A stretch of DNA of 64,000 nt from Chitinophaga chungangae (GCF_017742215.1 NZ_JAGHKP010000004.1:124001-188000); one strand, 5' to 3'; positions 41,031-50,526 are shown, counted from the stretch's first letter. The notes: generated from the letters alone by a model not told the origin. A program made the numbers and translations.

Positions 41031-42209
41031 ATGCAAGACGCATATATAGTAGCAGGATTCAGAACGGCGGTTACGAAATCCAAAAGAGGCGGTTTCCGTT
41101 TTTACCGGCCGGATGATCTGGCGGTAGACGTGATCACCGGTTTAATGAAATCCGTTCCGCAGCTGGACCCGAAAAGAGTGGACGACCTGATAGTGGGGAA
41201 CGCCGTTCCCGAAGCGGAACAGGGCCTCCAGATCGGCAGGATGATCTCCGTGAGGGCTTTGGGCATTGAAGTGCCGGGCGTGACCGTGAACCGCTACTGC
41301 GCTTCCGGCCTGGAAACCATCGCCATTGCCACGGCCAAGATCAGGACCGGGCAGGCGGAATGCATTATTGCGGGCGGAACGGAAAGCATGAGCCTGGTGC
41401 CTACCGCAGGCTGGAAAACAGTGCCCGCCTACAGCGTGGCCACCACTAACCCGGATTATTACCTCAGCATGGGCCTCACCGCCGAAGCGGTAGCCAAAGA
41501 GTTCAACGTCAGCCGTGAAGAGCAGGACGAGTTCTCCCTCAAATCGCATCACAAAGCCATCAACGCCATCAAGAACGGGTATTTTAAGCCCGGCATATTG
41601 CCTATTTCCGTTGAAGACGTATATCTCAACGAAAAAGGGAAAAAACAGACGCGCACTTTCACCGTGGATACAGACGAAGGTCCCCGCGCCGACACTTCCA
41701 TCGAAGCGCTGGCGAAGCTGAAGCCCGTGTTTGCCGCGGGCGGCTCCGTAACGGCAGGCAATTCTTCCCAAACCAGCGACGGGGCGGCTTTCGTGGTGGT
41801 AATGGGTGAAAAGATGGTGAACGAGCTGGGCCTCAAACCCCTTGCCCGGCTGATCGCCTGCACTTCCGCGGGCGTGCATCCGCGCATCATGGGCATCGGG
41901 CCGGTGGCCGCCATTCCCAAGGTATTGGCGCAGGCCGGTAAAACCCTGCAGGACATCGACCTGGTGGAGCTGAACGAAGCTTTTGCATCGCAGTCCATCG
42001 CCGTGATCCGCGAGCTGGGCCTCAATCCGGACATCGTGAACATCAACGGCGGGGCGATCGCTCTCGGCCACCCGCTGGGCTGCACCGGCGCGAAGCTCAC
42101 CATCCAGCTGATGCACGAAATGCAGCGCCTGAAAAAGAAATACGGCATCGTTTCCGCCTGCGTAGGCGGCGGGCAGGGTATTGCGGGAATTATCGAAAAC
42201 CTGGCGTAA
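41031..42209 (+). CDS. Acetyl-CoA C-acyltransferase (thiolase)
   Basis: A 392-residue thiolase that cleaves 3-ketoacyl-CoA or condenses acetyl-CoA units. The nucleophilic Cys is in VNRYCASGLETIAIATAK (about residue 88). The His of the second motif is in GGAIALGHPLGCTGAK, and the second Cys is in SACVGGGQGIAGI. Its length and sequence resemble FadA-type thiolases of beta-oxidation. No partner fadB or acyl-CoA dehydrogenase is adjacent, so the pathway is not fixed by context. A terminator follows. Confidence 0.93.
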   Translation: MQDAYIVAGFRTAVTKSKRGGFRFYRPDDLAVDVITGLMKSVPQLDPKRVDDLIVGNAVPEAEQGLQIGRMISVRALGIEVPGVTVNRYCASGLETIAIATAKIRTGQAECIIAGGTESMSLVPTAGWKTVPAYSVATTNPDYYLSMGLTAEAVAKEFNVSREEQDEFSLKSHHKAINAIKNGYFKPGILPISVEDVYLNEKGKKQTRTFTVDTDEGPRADTSIEALAKLKPVFAAGGSVTAGNSSQTSDGAAFVVVMGEKMVNELGLKPLARLIACTSAGVHPRIMGIGPVAAIPKVLAQAGKTLQDIDLVELNEAFASQSIAVIRELGLNPDIVNINGGAIALGHPLGCTGAKLTIQLMHEMQRLKKKYGIVSACVGGGQGIAGIIENLA

Positions 42210-42239
42210 GAACGCATATCCTCCGGAGGATCAATACGA

Positions 42240-42274
42240 AAGCCTGGCGCAGTATTCCTGTACCAGGCTTTTTT
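42240..42274 (+). terminator. Rho-independent terminator after the thiolase gene
   Basis: AAGCCTGG (42240-42247) pairs with CCAGGCTT (42263-42270), followed by TTTT. Confidence 0.85.
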
Positions 42275-42509
42275 GCTGACAGGCCGGCGCGCGGTTCACC
42301 TGTCAAAAATATTTAAGATGTTATTTCATATAAAATAATATGATTGAATTAAAGTTTTTGCTAATTTGCTTTCCGGAAAACCGCTATTGCCTGACTATGC
42401 CTAGACATGATCGCTATGAAAATGAATGAATCTGTATAACTGACAAAGACAGGCGGCAACAGCAAAAACCATTTCTTTTTCTTTGAATCGTCTAATAACC
42501 GTATCCAAG
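42275..42509. other. AT-rich leader upstream of the DUF1800/DUF1501 operon
   Basis: With the preceding terminator this makes a 300-bp gap without a gene. 42300-42370 is AT-rich and probably contains the operon promoter, but no exact TAnnTTTG with spaced TTG was found. Nothing else was recognised. Confidence 0.4.
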
Positions 42510-44153
42510 ATGGACCGTAGAGACTTCTTAACACTAGCCCCTTCCCGCAAAAAAACGGTGAAAGTCAAAGCTTCCAGGACCTTTTCAGGACTTAGTCCTT
42601 ATACAGGCGAATGGGGCAGAGCGCAGGTGGTGCATTTGCTGAAACGATGCATGTTTGGCGCGGCGCCCGCTGACGTAAAACATTTCGAGGCCATGACGCT
42701 CGATCAGGCCGTGGATGCTTTATTGCAGCCGAACGCCAACACGCCCGCCCCGCCGGTGAACAACTACGGCGCCGATTCAACCGGCGTTGCGCCCGGTGCG
42801 CCTTGGGTACTGGCCCCTGAAGGAGACGAAGACCTCAACGACGAACGCCGGGGTTCCTATAAAGCATGGTGGACCGGCGTGATGCTCAACCAGGAAAGGA
42901 CCATGCACGAAAAACTCGTGCTTTTCTGGCATAATCACTTCGCTACCGAAACGCAAACCATCGGCGATGCGCGTTTTATGTACAAACACAACGCGATGCT
43001 GCGCAGCCATGCCCTCGGCAATTTCAAAACGCTCGCCAAAGAAGTGACGCTCGACCCGGGCATGCTGGTGTATCTCAACGGTTATCTCAACGAAAAAACA
43101 GCGGCCGACGAAAACTACGCGCGCGAGCTGCTCGAACTGTTCACCTGCGGCAAAGGCCCCGATTCCCTTTACCAGGAAGAAGACGTAAGGGCCGCCGCGC
43201 ATGTGCTCACCGGTTACAAAGTAGACAAGGTGAACATCTCTTCTTACTTCGACGCTACCAAACACGACATTACCAATAAACAATTCTCCTCCTGGTTCTC
43301 CAACAAAGTGATCACCGGGAAAACGGGGGAAATGGGCACCACCGAGCTGGACGATATGCTGGGCATCATTTTCCAGCAGCATGAAGTGGCCAAGTTCATC
43401 TGCCGCAAGTTTTACCAATTCTTCATCTACTATGAAATAGACACGAACGCCGAAGAAAACGTGATCACGCCGCTGGCGGACATTTTCCGCAACAATAACT
43501 ACGAGATCAGGCCGCTGCTCAACGCGCTGCTCAAAAGCGAGCACTTTTACGACCCGCTGAACATGAGCTGCCTGATAAAAAGCCCGGTGGACTTCACGGT
43601 GGGCCTTTGCAGGGAGTTCGGCGTACAGTTCGCGCCCGCCGCGAATTATGCACAGGCATACCCGCAATGGCGCGCATTGCAGACCGCGGCGGCCTCGCAG
43701 CAGCAGAACATCGGCGATCCCCCGGGCGTATCCGGGTGGGACGCATATTATCTCGCCCCGCAGTTCCATGAGCTGTGGATCAATACCGATACTTTGCCCA
43801 AACGCACGGCGATGGCCGACAGGCTGATCACCACCGGGTATTCTTCCGGCGGCGCCACTTTGCAGATCGATCCGCTGGTGTTCACCGAACAAATGCCCGA
43901 TCCTTCCGATCCCGTGGCGCTGATCAACGACGCGCTCAGCATCCTGTACCGCATGGGCATTTCAGACGCGATGAAAACCTACCTGAAAAACAACATCCTG
44001 CTGAAAGGGCAGCAACAGGATTATTACTGGACGACGGCATGGAACGCATACAAAGCCGCCCCGGCAGACGCGATGGCACGCGGGCTGGTGGTGAGCATGC
44101 TCAAAGACCTTTACCACTCCATCATGAACCTGTCTGAATACCACTTAGCCTGA
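42510..44153 (+). CDS. DUF1800-family protein
   Basis: A 547-residue protein of the DUF1800 family, usually encoded next to DUF1501 proteins. Family segments are VHLLKRCMFGAAPADVKHFE near the N-terminus, MHEKLVLFWHNHFATETQT, YARELLELFTCGKG, AAHVLTGYKVDK and DPPGVSGWDAYYLAP. The N-terminus MDRRDFLTLAPSRKKTVK has twin arginines but lacks a hydrophobic core, so Tat export is doubtful. ATG at 42510 is preferred over an in-frame TTG at 42483. Biochemical function is unknown. It heads a two-gene operon, 74 bp before the DUF1501 ATG. Confidence 0.87.
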   Translation: MDRRDFLTLAPSRKKTVKVKASRTFSGLSPYTGEWGRAQVVHLLKRCMFGAAPADVKHFEAMTLDQAVDALLQPNANTPAPPVNNYGADSTGVAPGAPWVLAPEGDEDLNDERRGSYKAWWTGVMLNQERTMHEKLVLFWHNHFATETQTIGDARFMYKHNAMLRSHALGNFKTLAKEVTLDPGMLVYLNGYLNEKTAADENYARELLELFTCGKGPDSLYQEEDVRAAAHVLTGYKVDKVNISSYFDATKHDITNKQFSSWFSNKVITGKTGEMGTTELDDMLGIIFQQHEVAKFICRKFYQFFIYYEIDTNAEENVITPLADIFRNNNYEIRPLLNALLKSEHFYDPLNMSCLIKSPVDFTVGLCREFGVQFAPAANYAQAYPQWRALQTAAASQQQNIGDPPGVSGWDAYYLAPQFHELWINTDTLPKRTAMADRLITTGYSSGGATLQIDPLVFTEQMPDPSDPVALINDALSILYRMGISDAMKTYLKNNILLKGQQQDYYWTTAWNAYKAAPADAMARGLVVSMLKDLYHSIMNLSEYHLA

Positions 44154-44227
44154 TCAATGTTGAAAACCTATTTATGAAACCGAGCGGAACCGTGAGGTTC
44201 CATCCGGCCCTTAAAAAATATGCACGG

Positions 44228-45805
44228 ATGAAAAGAAGAGATTTCCTCAAATATACCGCGCCGGCCGCCATACTGCCGTCTTTCATCAACGGCTTCGCCG
44301 TGAAGGCTTTCGGCGCGTCACCTTTGCTTGCCGCTTTGGAATCCACTGCCACAGACAACGATCATGTGCTGGTAATGATCCAGCTGAACGGCGGCAACGA
44401 CGGCCTCAACATGGTGATCCCGCTGGACCAGTACGACAAATACCAGGCCGCGCGCACCAACATCGCTATCCCTACCGGCAACGTGCTGAAGCTCTCCGGG
44501 CAGACGAAAACCGGTCTTCACCCGGCCATGACCGGCCTGCGCGACATGTACGACGAAGGCCACGTGAGCATCGTTCACAGCGTAGGTTATCCTTCGCCGA
44601 ACTTCTCGCACTTCCGCGCCACAGACATCTGGCTGACGGGCTCAGACGCCAACACGGTGCTGGAAACGGGCTGGGGCGGCCGTTATCTCGATACCGAATA
44701 TCCCGGTTACCCGGACGCTTATCCGAACCCTGAAATGCCCGACCCGCTGGCGATCCAGATCGGTTCCATCGTATCGCCCGCATTTGTGGGCAACGGCGGC
44801 AACATGGGCATGGCGGTAACCAGCGCAACCGATTTTTACGACCTCATCGAAGGGCGCGAACAGGATGTGCCGAATACCCGCGCGGGCAAAGAACTGAAAT
44901 ACATCCGCCTCATCCAAAAACAGACGAACCGATTTGCGGATTCGATAAAAGAAGCGGCTTCCAAAGTAACCAACCAGCGCACTTACCCTGCCAACAACTA
45001 TCTCGGCGAACAGCTGAAGATCGTTGCCAGGCTGGTGGGCGGCGGCCTCAAAACCAGGCTGTACATGGTGAGCATCGGCGGTTTCGATACGCATGCCAGC
45101 CAGGTGAACAGCGGCGATACCACTACCGGCGCGCACGCCAACCTGCTGAAAAATATTTCCGAAGCCGTAAGAACGTTCACCGAAGACCTGCGCGATATGA
45201 AAAAATCGCAGCGCGTGGTAGGCATGACCTTCTCCGAGTTCGGCCGCCGCATCAAGTCCAACGGCAGCATGGGCACGGACCACGGCGCTTCCGCCCCGAT
45301 GATCATCTTCGGCGATTACGTGAACCAGCAGGTGCTGGGCAATACGCCCACCATGCCCGACGCTGCTTCCGCGATCGACAACATTCCCATGCAATACGAT
45401 TTCCGTTCCGTATATGCGTCGCTGTTAGAACAGTGGTTTTGCGTAAAGCCGGCCGACCTTAACAAGATCATGCTGAACAACTACCAGAGCCTGCCGCTCA
45501 TCAACGGCCTGGCCTGCAGCGTGGTAACTGGCGTGCCCAATGTGAACGACGACGATGTGCTGGTGACCAACTATCCCAATCCTTTCCAGCGGAAAACCGT
45601 CATCTCCTACAAATCCCGCGGCGGGCATACCATGGTGCAGGTGTTCGACACCATGGGCCGACTGATGGCTACCCTGGCAGACAGGGTGCATGTGGCGGGC
45701 AATTACACCATCGATTATGAAACCGAATTGCCGGCCGGCGTGTATTACGTTCGCCTGCAGAACGGCGCTGTGCAGCAGGTGCGTACCATGCTGAAAGTAC
45801 GTTAA
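44228..45805 (+). CDS. DUF1501-family protein with Tat-like signal and T9SS sorting domain
   Basis: A 525-residue protein. The twin-arginine signal MKRRDFLKYTAPAAILPSF supports ATG 44228 (another ATG at 44174 adds 18 residues before it). The DUF1501 domain, related to sulfatase/alkaline phosphatase folds, shows QLNGGNDGLNMVIPLDQYDK, NFSHFRATDIW, IGGFDTHASQ and FSEFGRR with GTDHGASAPM. The last ~80 residues are a type A type IX secretion sorting domain (NYPNPFQRKTVISYKS; PAGVYYVRLQNG). So it appears to cross the inner membrane folded and then the outer membrane by T9SS. The substrate is unknown. Confidence 0.9.
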   Translation: MKRRDFLKYTAPAAILPSFINGFAVKAFGASPLLAALESTATDNDHVLVMIQLNGGNDGLNMVIPLDQYDKYQAARTNIAIPTGNVLKLSGQTKTGLHPAMTGLRDMYDEGHVSIVHSVGYPSPNFSHFRATDIWLTGSDANTVLETGWGGRYLDTEYPGYPDAYPNPEMPDPLAIQIGSIVSPAFVGNGGNMGMAVTSATDFYDLIEGREQDVPNTRAGKELKYIRLIQKQTNRFADSIKEAASKVTNQRTYPANNYLGEQLKIVARLVGGGLKTRLYMVSIGGFDTHASQVNSGDTTTGAHANLLKNISEAVRTFTEDLRDMKKSQRVVGMTFSEFGRRIKSNGSMGTDHGASAPMIIFGDYVNQQVLGNTPTMPDAASAIDNIPMQYDFRSVYASLLEQWFCVKPADLNKIMLNNYQSLPLINGLACSVVTGVPNVNDDDVLVTNYPNPFQRKTVISYKSRGGHTMVQVFDTMGRLMATLADRVHVAGNYTIDYETELPAGVYYVRLQNGAVQQVRTMLKVR

Positions 45806-45833
45806 CGCTTCGTTACCGCTGGTGTATTCTTTC

Positions 45834-45850
45834 ATGCAACAGCGTTGCAT
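45834..45850. promoter_or_regulatory. Palindromic operator at the putative metal-uptake operon promoter
   Basis: ATGCAACAGCGTTGCAT is a perfect 7-3-7 palindrome. Its core TGCAAC-N3-GTTGCA is repeated exactly at 50545-50559 and with one mismatch at 50572-50586, in front of the AztD-like gene. The right arm contains the TTG of the promoter -33 element (45845-45847), so a bound repressor would block polymerase. Confidence 0.7.
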
Positions 45851-45873
45851 TCGTCCTCTTTTTCTTATCTTTG
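45845..45873 (+). promoter_or_regulatory. Promoter of the putative metal-uptake operon
   Basis: TTG (45845-45847), 18 bp spacing, and TATCTTTG (45866-45873), an exact TAnnTTTG. The start site would be near 45876, leaving a ~15-nt leader to GTG 45891. Confidence 0.6.
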
Positions 45874-45890
45874 CCGGTATATCCGGTAAA

Positions 45891-46232
45891 GTGAAGAAGC
45901 TGATCCATTCCATAGGAGCGATTATTCTGCTGGGCGTGTTTTGTTTATACATTACGCCAAGGGATTATGTGCACCATTTTACCGGGCATGAGGATACGGT
46001 GGACCAGCCCGTTTCCGCGTCCTGCAGCGCTCCCGACGGCCCCGGTTTTTCTCAGGAGCACCGCCACTGCGAATGGCTGAACTGGGTGGTAGACGCTTAT
46101 CTTCCCGCACACGAAGTGCATCTTCCCGCTACCGCGATCTCCTATGCAGACCCCGTTCAGGGCTTGCCTGCTTATATTTTTTCTTCCCCTGCCTACTTCT
46201 TTTCGCTGCGTGCGCCTCCGCATGCCTGTTAG
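45891..46232 (+). CDS. Small exported histidine-rich protein
   Basis: A 113-residue protein starting with GTG. A membrane or signal segment (LIHSIGAIILLGVFCLYI) is followed by clustered potential metal ligands: DYVHHFTGHED, QEHRHCEW, AHEVHLP and a terminal PPHAC. No domain was recognised. The position between a palindrome-controlled promoter and a TonB receptor, and the His/Cys pattern, suggest a periplasmic or membrane-attached metal-binding accessory protein. The GTG start is favoured because the promoter -7 element ends 17 bp before it; the ATG at 45822 lies upstream of the promoter. Confidence 0.7.
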   Translation: MKKLIHSIGAIILLGVFCLYITPRDYVHHFTGHEDTVDQPVSASCSAPDGPGFSQEHRHCEWLNWVVDAYLPAHEVHLPATAISYADPVQGLPAYIFSSPAYFFSLRAPPHAC

Positions 46233-46308
46233 CGGACCCTCCCTTTTTTCAGTTATTATTTTACGGCGGTAGCGGAACTACTGCCGGAGACGCTTTGATT
46301 TATACAAG

Positions 46309-48654
46309 ATGAGAAGGATACTCGCGCTTGTGGGCGTGCTGCTGTTACTGGCAGGCACGGCCGGCGCACAATGTACCATCCGCCTGGGCGGAACGGTAAC
46401 GGACAGTCAGACAAAACAAGCGCTTGCCGGCGCTACGATCATCGTAAAAGAAACCGGTCTTTCCGTAAAAAGCGCAGACAACGGAACGTACGCCATAGAC
46501 GGGCTTTGCCCCGGCTTTTACACCCTGCGCATCAGCCACATCGGCTGTTTGCCGCTGGAAATAAGCTGGCAGGTAAGCGGAGACGAACGGCGGAACATTA
46601 CGTTGCCGCATAGCGTAACACAGCTGCAGGAAGTGGCCGTAACCGGCCATGCCGCCAAAGAAGTGACCACCGCCCAGGTGGAATCGCTCAGCGGTCATGC
46701 CCTGGACCAAACGCGCGGTCTTACCCTCGGGGAAGCGCTGAAAAAAGTAAACGGCGTTACTTCCATGACCACGGGGCCCAACATTTCCAAACCCGTGATC
46801 AACGGGCTGCACAGCAACCGCGTGCTGATCCTCAACAACGGCATCCGGCAGGAAGGCCAGCAGTGGGGCTCGGAGCATGCGCCGGAAGTAGATCCTTTCC
46901 TCGCCAGTAAAATGGTCGTAATAAAAGGCGCCAATGCCTTGCGTTACGGCGGCGACGCTATCGGCGGCGTGGTACTGGTAGAGCCGAAGGCTTTGCCTGT
47001 GCAACCCGGCCTTGCGGGAGAGATCAACATGGCGGGATTTTCCAACAACCGCCTCGGCGCGCTTTCCGCGATCGTGGAACAACAGGTGCCCGCGGTGCCC
47101 GGTCTCAGCTGGCGATTGCAGGGAACCGTGCGAAAAGGCGGCAACACCCGCACGCCCGGTTACTGGCTGGACAATACCGGCGTGGAAGAATTTAATTTCT
47201 CCGCCGCCGCCGGCTGGAAAAAACCGAAGTACGGCGTGGAGTTGTTCTACAGCCAGTTCAATACCAATCTCGGCGTGTTCGAAGGCTCGCATATCGGCAA
47301 CCGTACCGACCTGGAGCAGCTGATCGCCCAGCAGCGGCCTTTGCCCGAATACACGGAAGGATTCAGCTACGATATCGAAAGGCCATACCAGCATGTGGAG
47401 CACGAGCTGTTTAAAGTGAAAGGTTATGTGAACACCGGGAATGCCGGAAAGCTCAATCTCACTTTCGCGCGGCAGTTCAACTACCGCGATGAGCTCGACC
47501 GCAACTCCGCATTGTCCGTGAACCAGATGAACCTCAACCTCACCACCTGGACGGGCGACCTGGTTTGGGACCACAACAGCTGGAAAGGTTTGCGTGGCAC
47601 GGTGGGCGTGAGTTACATGTACCAGGAGAACAGCTACAAACGGAGGCTGTTCATCCCCAACTACGAAAGCCTGCAATACGGTGCGTTCTGGACGGAGAAA
47701 TGGGAAAGCAGCGATTCGAAATGGCTGCTCGAAGGCGGCGTGCGCTACGACAACAAGGAATATTTCAACCTGGGCGATAACACGGGAGACATCAATTATC
47801 CCGAACAAAGTTATTCCAGCTTTTCAGGTTCCATAGGCGGGCAATACCGCATCACCGATCATTTTCACGTATCGCTGAACGCCGCGCGCGCATGGCGCCC
47901 CGCAGCGGTGAACGAACTGTACGCTTCCGGCCTTCACCATGGCGCTGCGGTGATCGAACAGGGCGATGCGTTCCTGAAAGGGGAAACCGCTTCCAAATTC
48001 AACGCAGCTTTTCATTACGACCTGTCAGACAAGCTGGAGGCGGATGTGAACTTCTATTACAATCACATCCGGAACTTTATTTACCTGCAACCGACAGACA
48101 GCATCGTGGTAACGATCCGCGGCGCGTTTCCGTTCACCTACTACCGCCAGTCAGACGTAAACATGAAAGGCATGGACGCACAGCTTCGCTGGCAGTTCCT
48201 TCCCAAATGGCAGCTCACCACGAAAGCCTCTATCCTGCGGGCTTACAACGAATCGGAGCAGGACTGGCTCATCAGCATGCCGGCAGACCGCTTCGAACAC
48301 GAACTGAGCTTTTTCCCCGGCAACACCGCCCGGATGAAGGACAATTATATTTCCATAAACCTGAGCAACGTGTTGAAACAAACACGGATACCCGCCAACC
48401 TGGAGAACAAAAACGATCCCCGCGGGCAGGACCTGATGGCGCCGCCAAACGCTTACAACCTGGTAGGGCTGGAAGCCGGAAGCACGCTGCGGCTCGGCAA
48501 ACAGCCGCTGTCTGTCATTCTCGGCGCCACCAACATTTTTAACACGCGTTACCGCGATTACCTGAACTTCTTCCGCTACTTCGCGGACGAGCCGGGCACC
48601 AACGTTTACCTTAAACTTAAACTGCCGCTGCAATTCGGCAAAAAAGCATCCTAA
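46309..48654 (+). CDS. TonB-dependent receptor, probable metal (zinc) uptake
   Basis: A 781-residue receptor with a signal peptide (ILALVGVLLLLAGTAGAQ), a carboxypeptidase-regulatory-like domain (LGGTVTDSQTKQALAGATII), a plug (TLGEALKKVNGVTSMTTGPN; GSEHAPEVDPFLASKMVVIK; LRYGGDAIGGVVLVEPKAL) and a barrel. Extracellular loops contain several His and acidic residues (SGLHHGAAV; RPYQHVEHELF). There is no STN domain, so control is by the palindromic operator rather than FecR. It lies between the His-rich protein and a lipoprotein and near the AztD-like gene. Zinc as substrate is inferred from context. Confidence 0.88.
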   Translation: MRRILALVGVLLLLAGTAGAQCTIRLGGTVTDSQTKQALAGATIIVKETGLSVKSADNGTYAIDGLCPGFYTLRISHIGCLPLEISWQVSGDERRNITLPHSVTQLQEVAVTGHAAKEVTTAQVESLSGHALDQTRGLTLGEALKKVNGVTSMTTGPNISKPVINGLHSNRVLILNNGIRQEGQQWGSEHAPEVDPFLASKMVVIKGANALRYGGDAIGGVVLVEPKALPVQPGLAGEINMAGFSNNRLGALSAIVEQQVPAVPGLSWRLQGTVRKGGNTRTPGYWLDNTGVEEFNFSAAAGWKKPKYGVELFYSQFNTNLGVFEGSHIGNRTDLEQLIAQQRPLPEYTEGFSYDIERPYQHVEHELFKVKGYVNTGNAGKLNLTFARQFNYRDELDRNSALSVNQMNLNLTTWTGDLVWDHNSWKGLRGTVGVSYMYQENSYKRRLFIPNYESLQYGAFWTEKWESSDSKWLLEGGVRYDNKEYFNLGDNTGDINYPEQSYSSFSGSIGGQYRITDHFHVSLNAARAWRPAAVNELYASGLHHGAAVIEQGDAFLKGETASKFNAAFHYDLSDKLEADVNFYYNHIRNFIYLQPTDSIVVTIRGAFPFTYYRQSDVNMKGMDAQLRWQFLPKWQLTTKASILRAYNESEQDWLISMPADRFEHELSFFPGNTARMKDNYISINLSNVLKQTRIPANLENKNDPRGQDLMAPPNAYNLVGLEAGSTLRLGKQPLSVILGATNIFNTRYRDYLNFFRYFADEPGTNVYLKLKLPLQFGKKAS

Positions 48655-48666
48655 AAGAACAAGACC

Positions 48667-49242
48667 ATGAAGAAATATTTTGCATTAAGCGCAGCTGCCG
48701 CTACACTGTTTTTTGCCGCCTGCAAAAAAGAAAAGAACGATACGCCGACCGAGAACGAAAACGAAGAGGTCACCACCGTAAAACTCACTTTTACGAATGC
48801 GGCCGTACCGGCGGAAAAAGTAACCGCCAGCTGGAAAGATCTTGATGGTTCCGGCGGTACCGCGCCCGTGATCGACAAGATCAACCTGAAAGCCAACACC
48901 ACTTACACGCTCACCACCGAAGTGCTCGACGAAACAAAAAATCCGCCCGATAATGTGACGGAAGAAATTGAAGAAGAATCGGACGAGCACCGTTTGTTCC
49001 ACCTGTTTTTCGTAAATGCCAACGCGCCGGTAACGGATTCTGTGGCTACTGCCGCTACCGTTATCCCGCTGGATAAGGATGCGAACAATCTGCCGGTAGG
49101 CCTGGAAGTTTCCGTGGCTACAAAAAATGCTTTCACCGGTTTCCTCCGCATGGTGGTAAGGCATCAGCCCGGTACGAAGAACGGCACTTACGGCCCCGGC
49201 AGTACGGATGCAAGCGCGGAATTTCCGATCGAGATCAAATAA
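48667..49242 (+). CDS. Lipoprotein of the metal-uptake locus
   Basis: A 191-residue lipoprotein (lipobox ATLFFAACKKEKND). The body is beta-rich (TVKLTFTNAAVPAEKVTASW; VIDKINLKANTTYTLTTEVL), with a conserved-looking acidic/His segment EEIEEESDEHRLFHLFF that could bind metal. No enzymatic motif is visible. Similar short lipoproteins are found next to TonB receptors of this kind in Bacteroidota. It starts 12 bp after the receptor, and a strong terminator follows, so it is the last gene of the operon. Confidence 0.78.
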   Translation: MKKYFALSAAAATLFFAACKKEKNDTPTENENEEVTTVKLTFTNAAVPAEKVTASWKDLDGSGGTAPVIDKINLKANTTYTLTTEVLDETKNPPDNVTEEIEEESDEHRLFHLFFVNANAPVTDSVATAATVIPLDKDANNLPVGLEVSVATKNAFTGFLRMVVRHQPGTKNGTYGPGSTDASAEFPIEIK

Positions 49243-49265
49243 CGGGAACGGTATATGCAAAGTAG

Positions 49266-49296
49266 AGAGAGCGCAATTGTTGCGCTCTCTTTTTTT
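49266..49296 (+). terminator. Rho-independent terminator of the metal-uptake operon
   Basis: AGAGAGCGCAA (49266-49276) and TTGCGCTCTCT (49280-49290) form a perfect 11-bp stem with a 3-nt loop, followed by T6. Confidence 0.92.
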
Positions 49297-49323
49297 AAAC
49301 GGTCACGCCGTTTCTTTTCAGGA

Positions 49324-50526
49324 TCAATGATTGTCTACCGCTAACCCTTGCTGATCGCCCACTACCAATAACTTGAACGGTCTGCCGCCAATGCTCACGC
49401 TGCCGTTTTCTTTCAGACTGGAAACATTGAACATTTTCACCGCACCCGTTGCAGGATCGGTTACGTACACCACCTTTTGCGACACGGCAAAGGATGGAAT
49501 GGCTTCGGCCGCTGCGCCGTCGCGGATGGCGGCGGTTACTTTTCCTTCCGTTTTCAGTTGCGCCGTTACCGCGTCAAACACTTTCAGCTGACCGCTTTTC
49601 AGCAGCACGTACAAATATTTTCCCTGCGTGTCCAACACATATTGCAGGATATCCTGCTGATCGTTTTTCAGCACCGGCGTGATCTGCGAATTCGCCGGAT
49701 CGATCTTGTACAGGCCCAGCGCGGCAGTGTACCCGAAAAAATGCGGCAGGCCTTTGCGGCCGAGGATAGTGCCGAACCAGTTCGCTCCGAAATCCGCCGG
49801 GTATTGCACCAGCGATTGCGCGCCATTTTGATTCACGATCAAAATACCGTCCTGGCTGCCGAAAGCCGCCAGCTTGCCGTTGCCGGCGTCGCCATGTATG
49901 CCTTTGGTAACGATCGTGGCTTCGTGCAGCGTGGCGCCGTAACGGTCGATGATCTTTACTTTTTCGGGAAGCGTGCCGCTGGCGGAACCGTCTTTCTGCG
50001 TTACGGCGATGGTATGATCGTCGTAGATCACCATCGCGCCGTGATGCGGATCGGCAACGGGCAATACCCTGCCTTCGCCGCTTTCCAGGTCGCTGTCTTT
50101 AAAAATGCTCAGGCTGCCCGCACCATCGTTGAAGATAGTGTTAAGCCCTTCGTGCGCAAAAAAGTGAGTGGGGCCGGGCTGTGTAAACTGCACAGGCGAC
50201 ATTTCCGGCGGATGCACATGCAAATGCCCGCCATGCGCTTCGATGCCGGTGTTGAAAAATTCCACCACGTTCGCCGCGCGGCTGATGATGGCGGCGAATT
50301 GCCCGGTGCTGGTGGCGTACAGCGTGGGCTGCGCGGACTGTACGGGATAAACCGTCGTTTTCTTCGAAACAGGCTCCAGTACGGTGATCTGCGCCTTATC
50401 CGCATCGGAGATCACCAGCCGCAGGTATTCCGCTTCGGGCTTTTCAGGCTCCGCGGGATGGTCGTTTTTCTTACATGCCGCCAGCAGTACCATCGCCAGC
50501 GTCGCAATCGTCAGGATTCTTTTCAT
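49324..50526 (-). CDS. AztD-like metallochaperone beta-propeller lipoprotein
   Basis: A 400-residue lipoprotein (lipobox AMVLLAACKKNDHP) with a beta-propeller body resembling the zinc metallochaperone AztD. Shared features are a His-rich stretch early on (IEAHGGHLHVHPPEMSPV), THFFAHEGLNTIFNDGAGS, the HHG of VADPHHGAMVIYDDH, GIHGDAGNGKLAAFGSQDG and the closing GGRPFKLLVVG. AztD delivers zinc to a periplasmic binding protein in alpha-proteobacteria. Here it faces the TonB receptor operon tail-to-tail and shares its operator palindrome. No AztC/ABC transporter gene is in the window. The family assignment is by recognised pattern, not a search. Confidence 0.75.
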   Translation of the reverse strand: MKRILTIATLAMVLLAACKKNDHPAEPEKPEAEYLRLVISDADKAQITVLEPVSKKTTVYPVQSAQPTLYATSTGQFAAIISRAANVVEFFNTGIEAHGGHLHVHPPEMSPVQFTQPGPTHFFAHEGLNTIFNDGAGSLSIFKDSDLESGEGRVLPVADPHHGAMVIYDDHTIAVTQKDGSASGTLPEKVKIIDRYGATLHEATIVTKGIHGDAGNGKLAAFGSQDGILIVNQNGAQSLVQYPADFGANWFGTILGRKGLPHFFGYTAALGLYKIDPANSQITPVLKNDQQDILQYVLDTQGKYLYVLLKSGQLKVFDAVTAQLKTEGKVTAAIRDGAAAEAIPSFAVSQKVVYVTDPATGAVKMFNVSSLKENGSVSIGGRPFKLLVVGDQQGLAVDNH

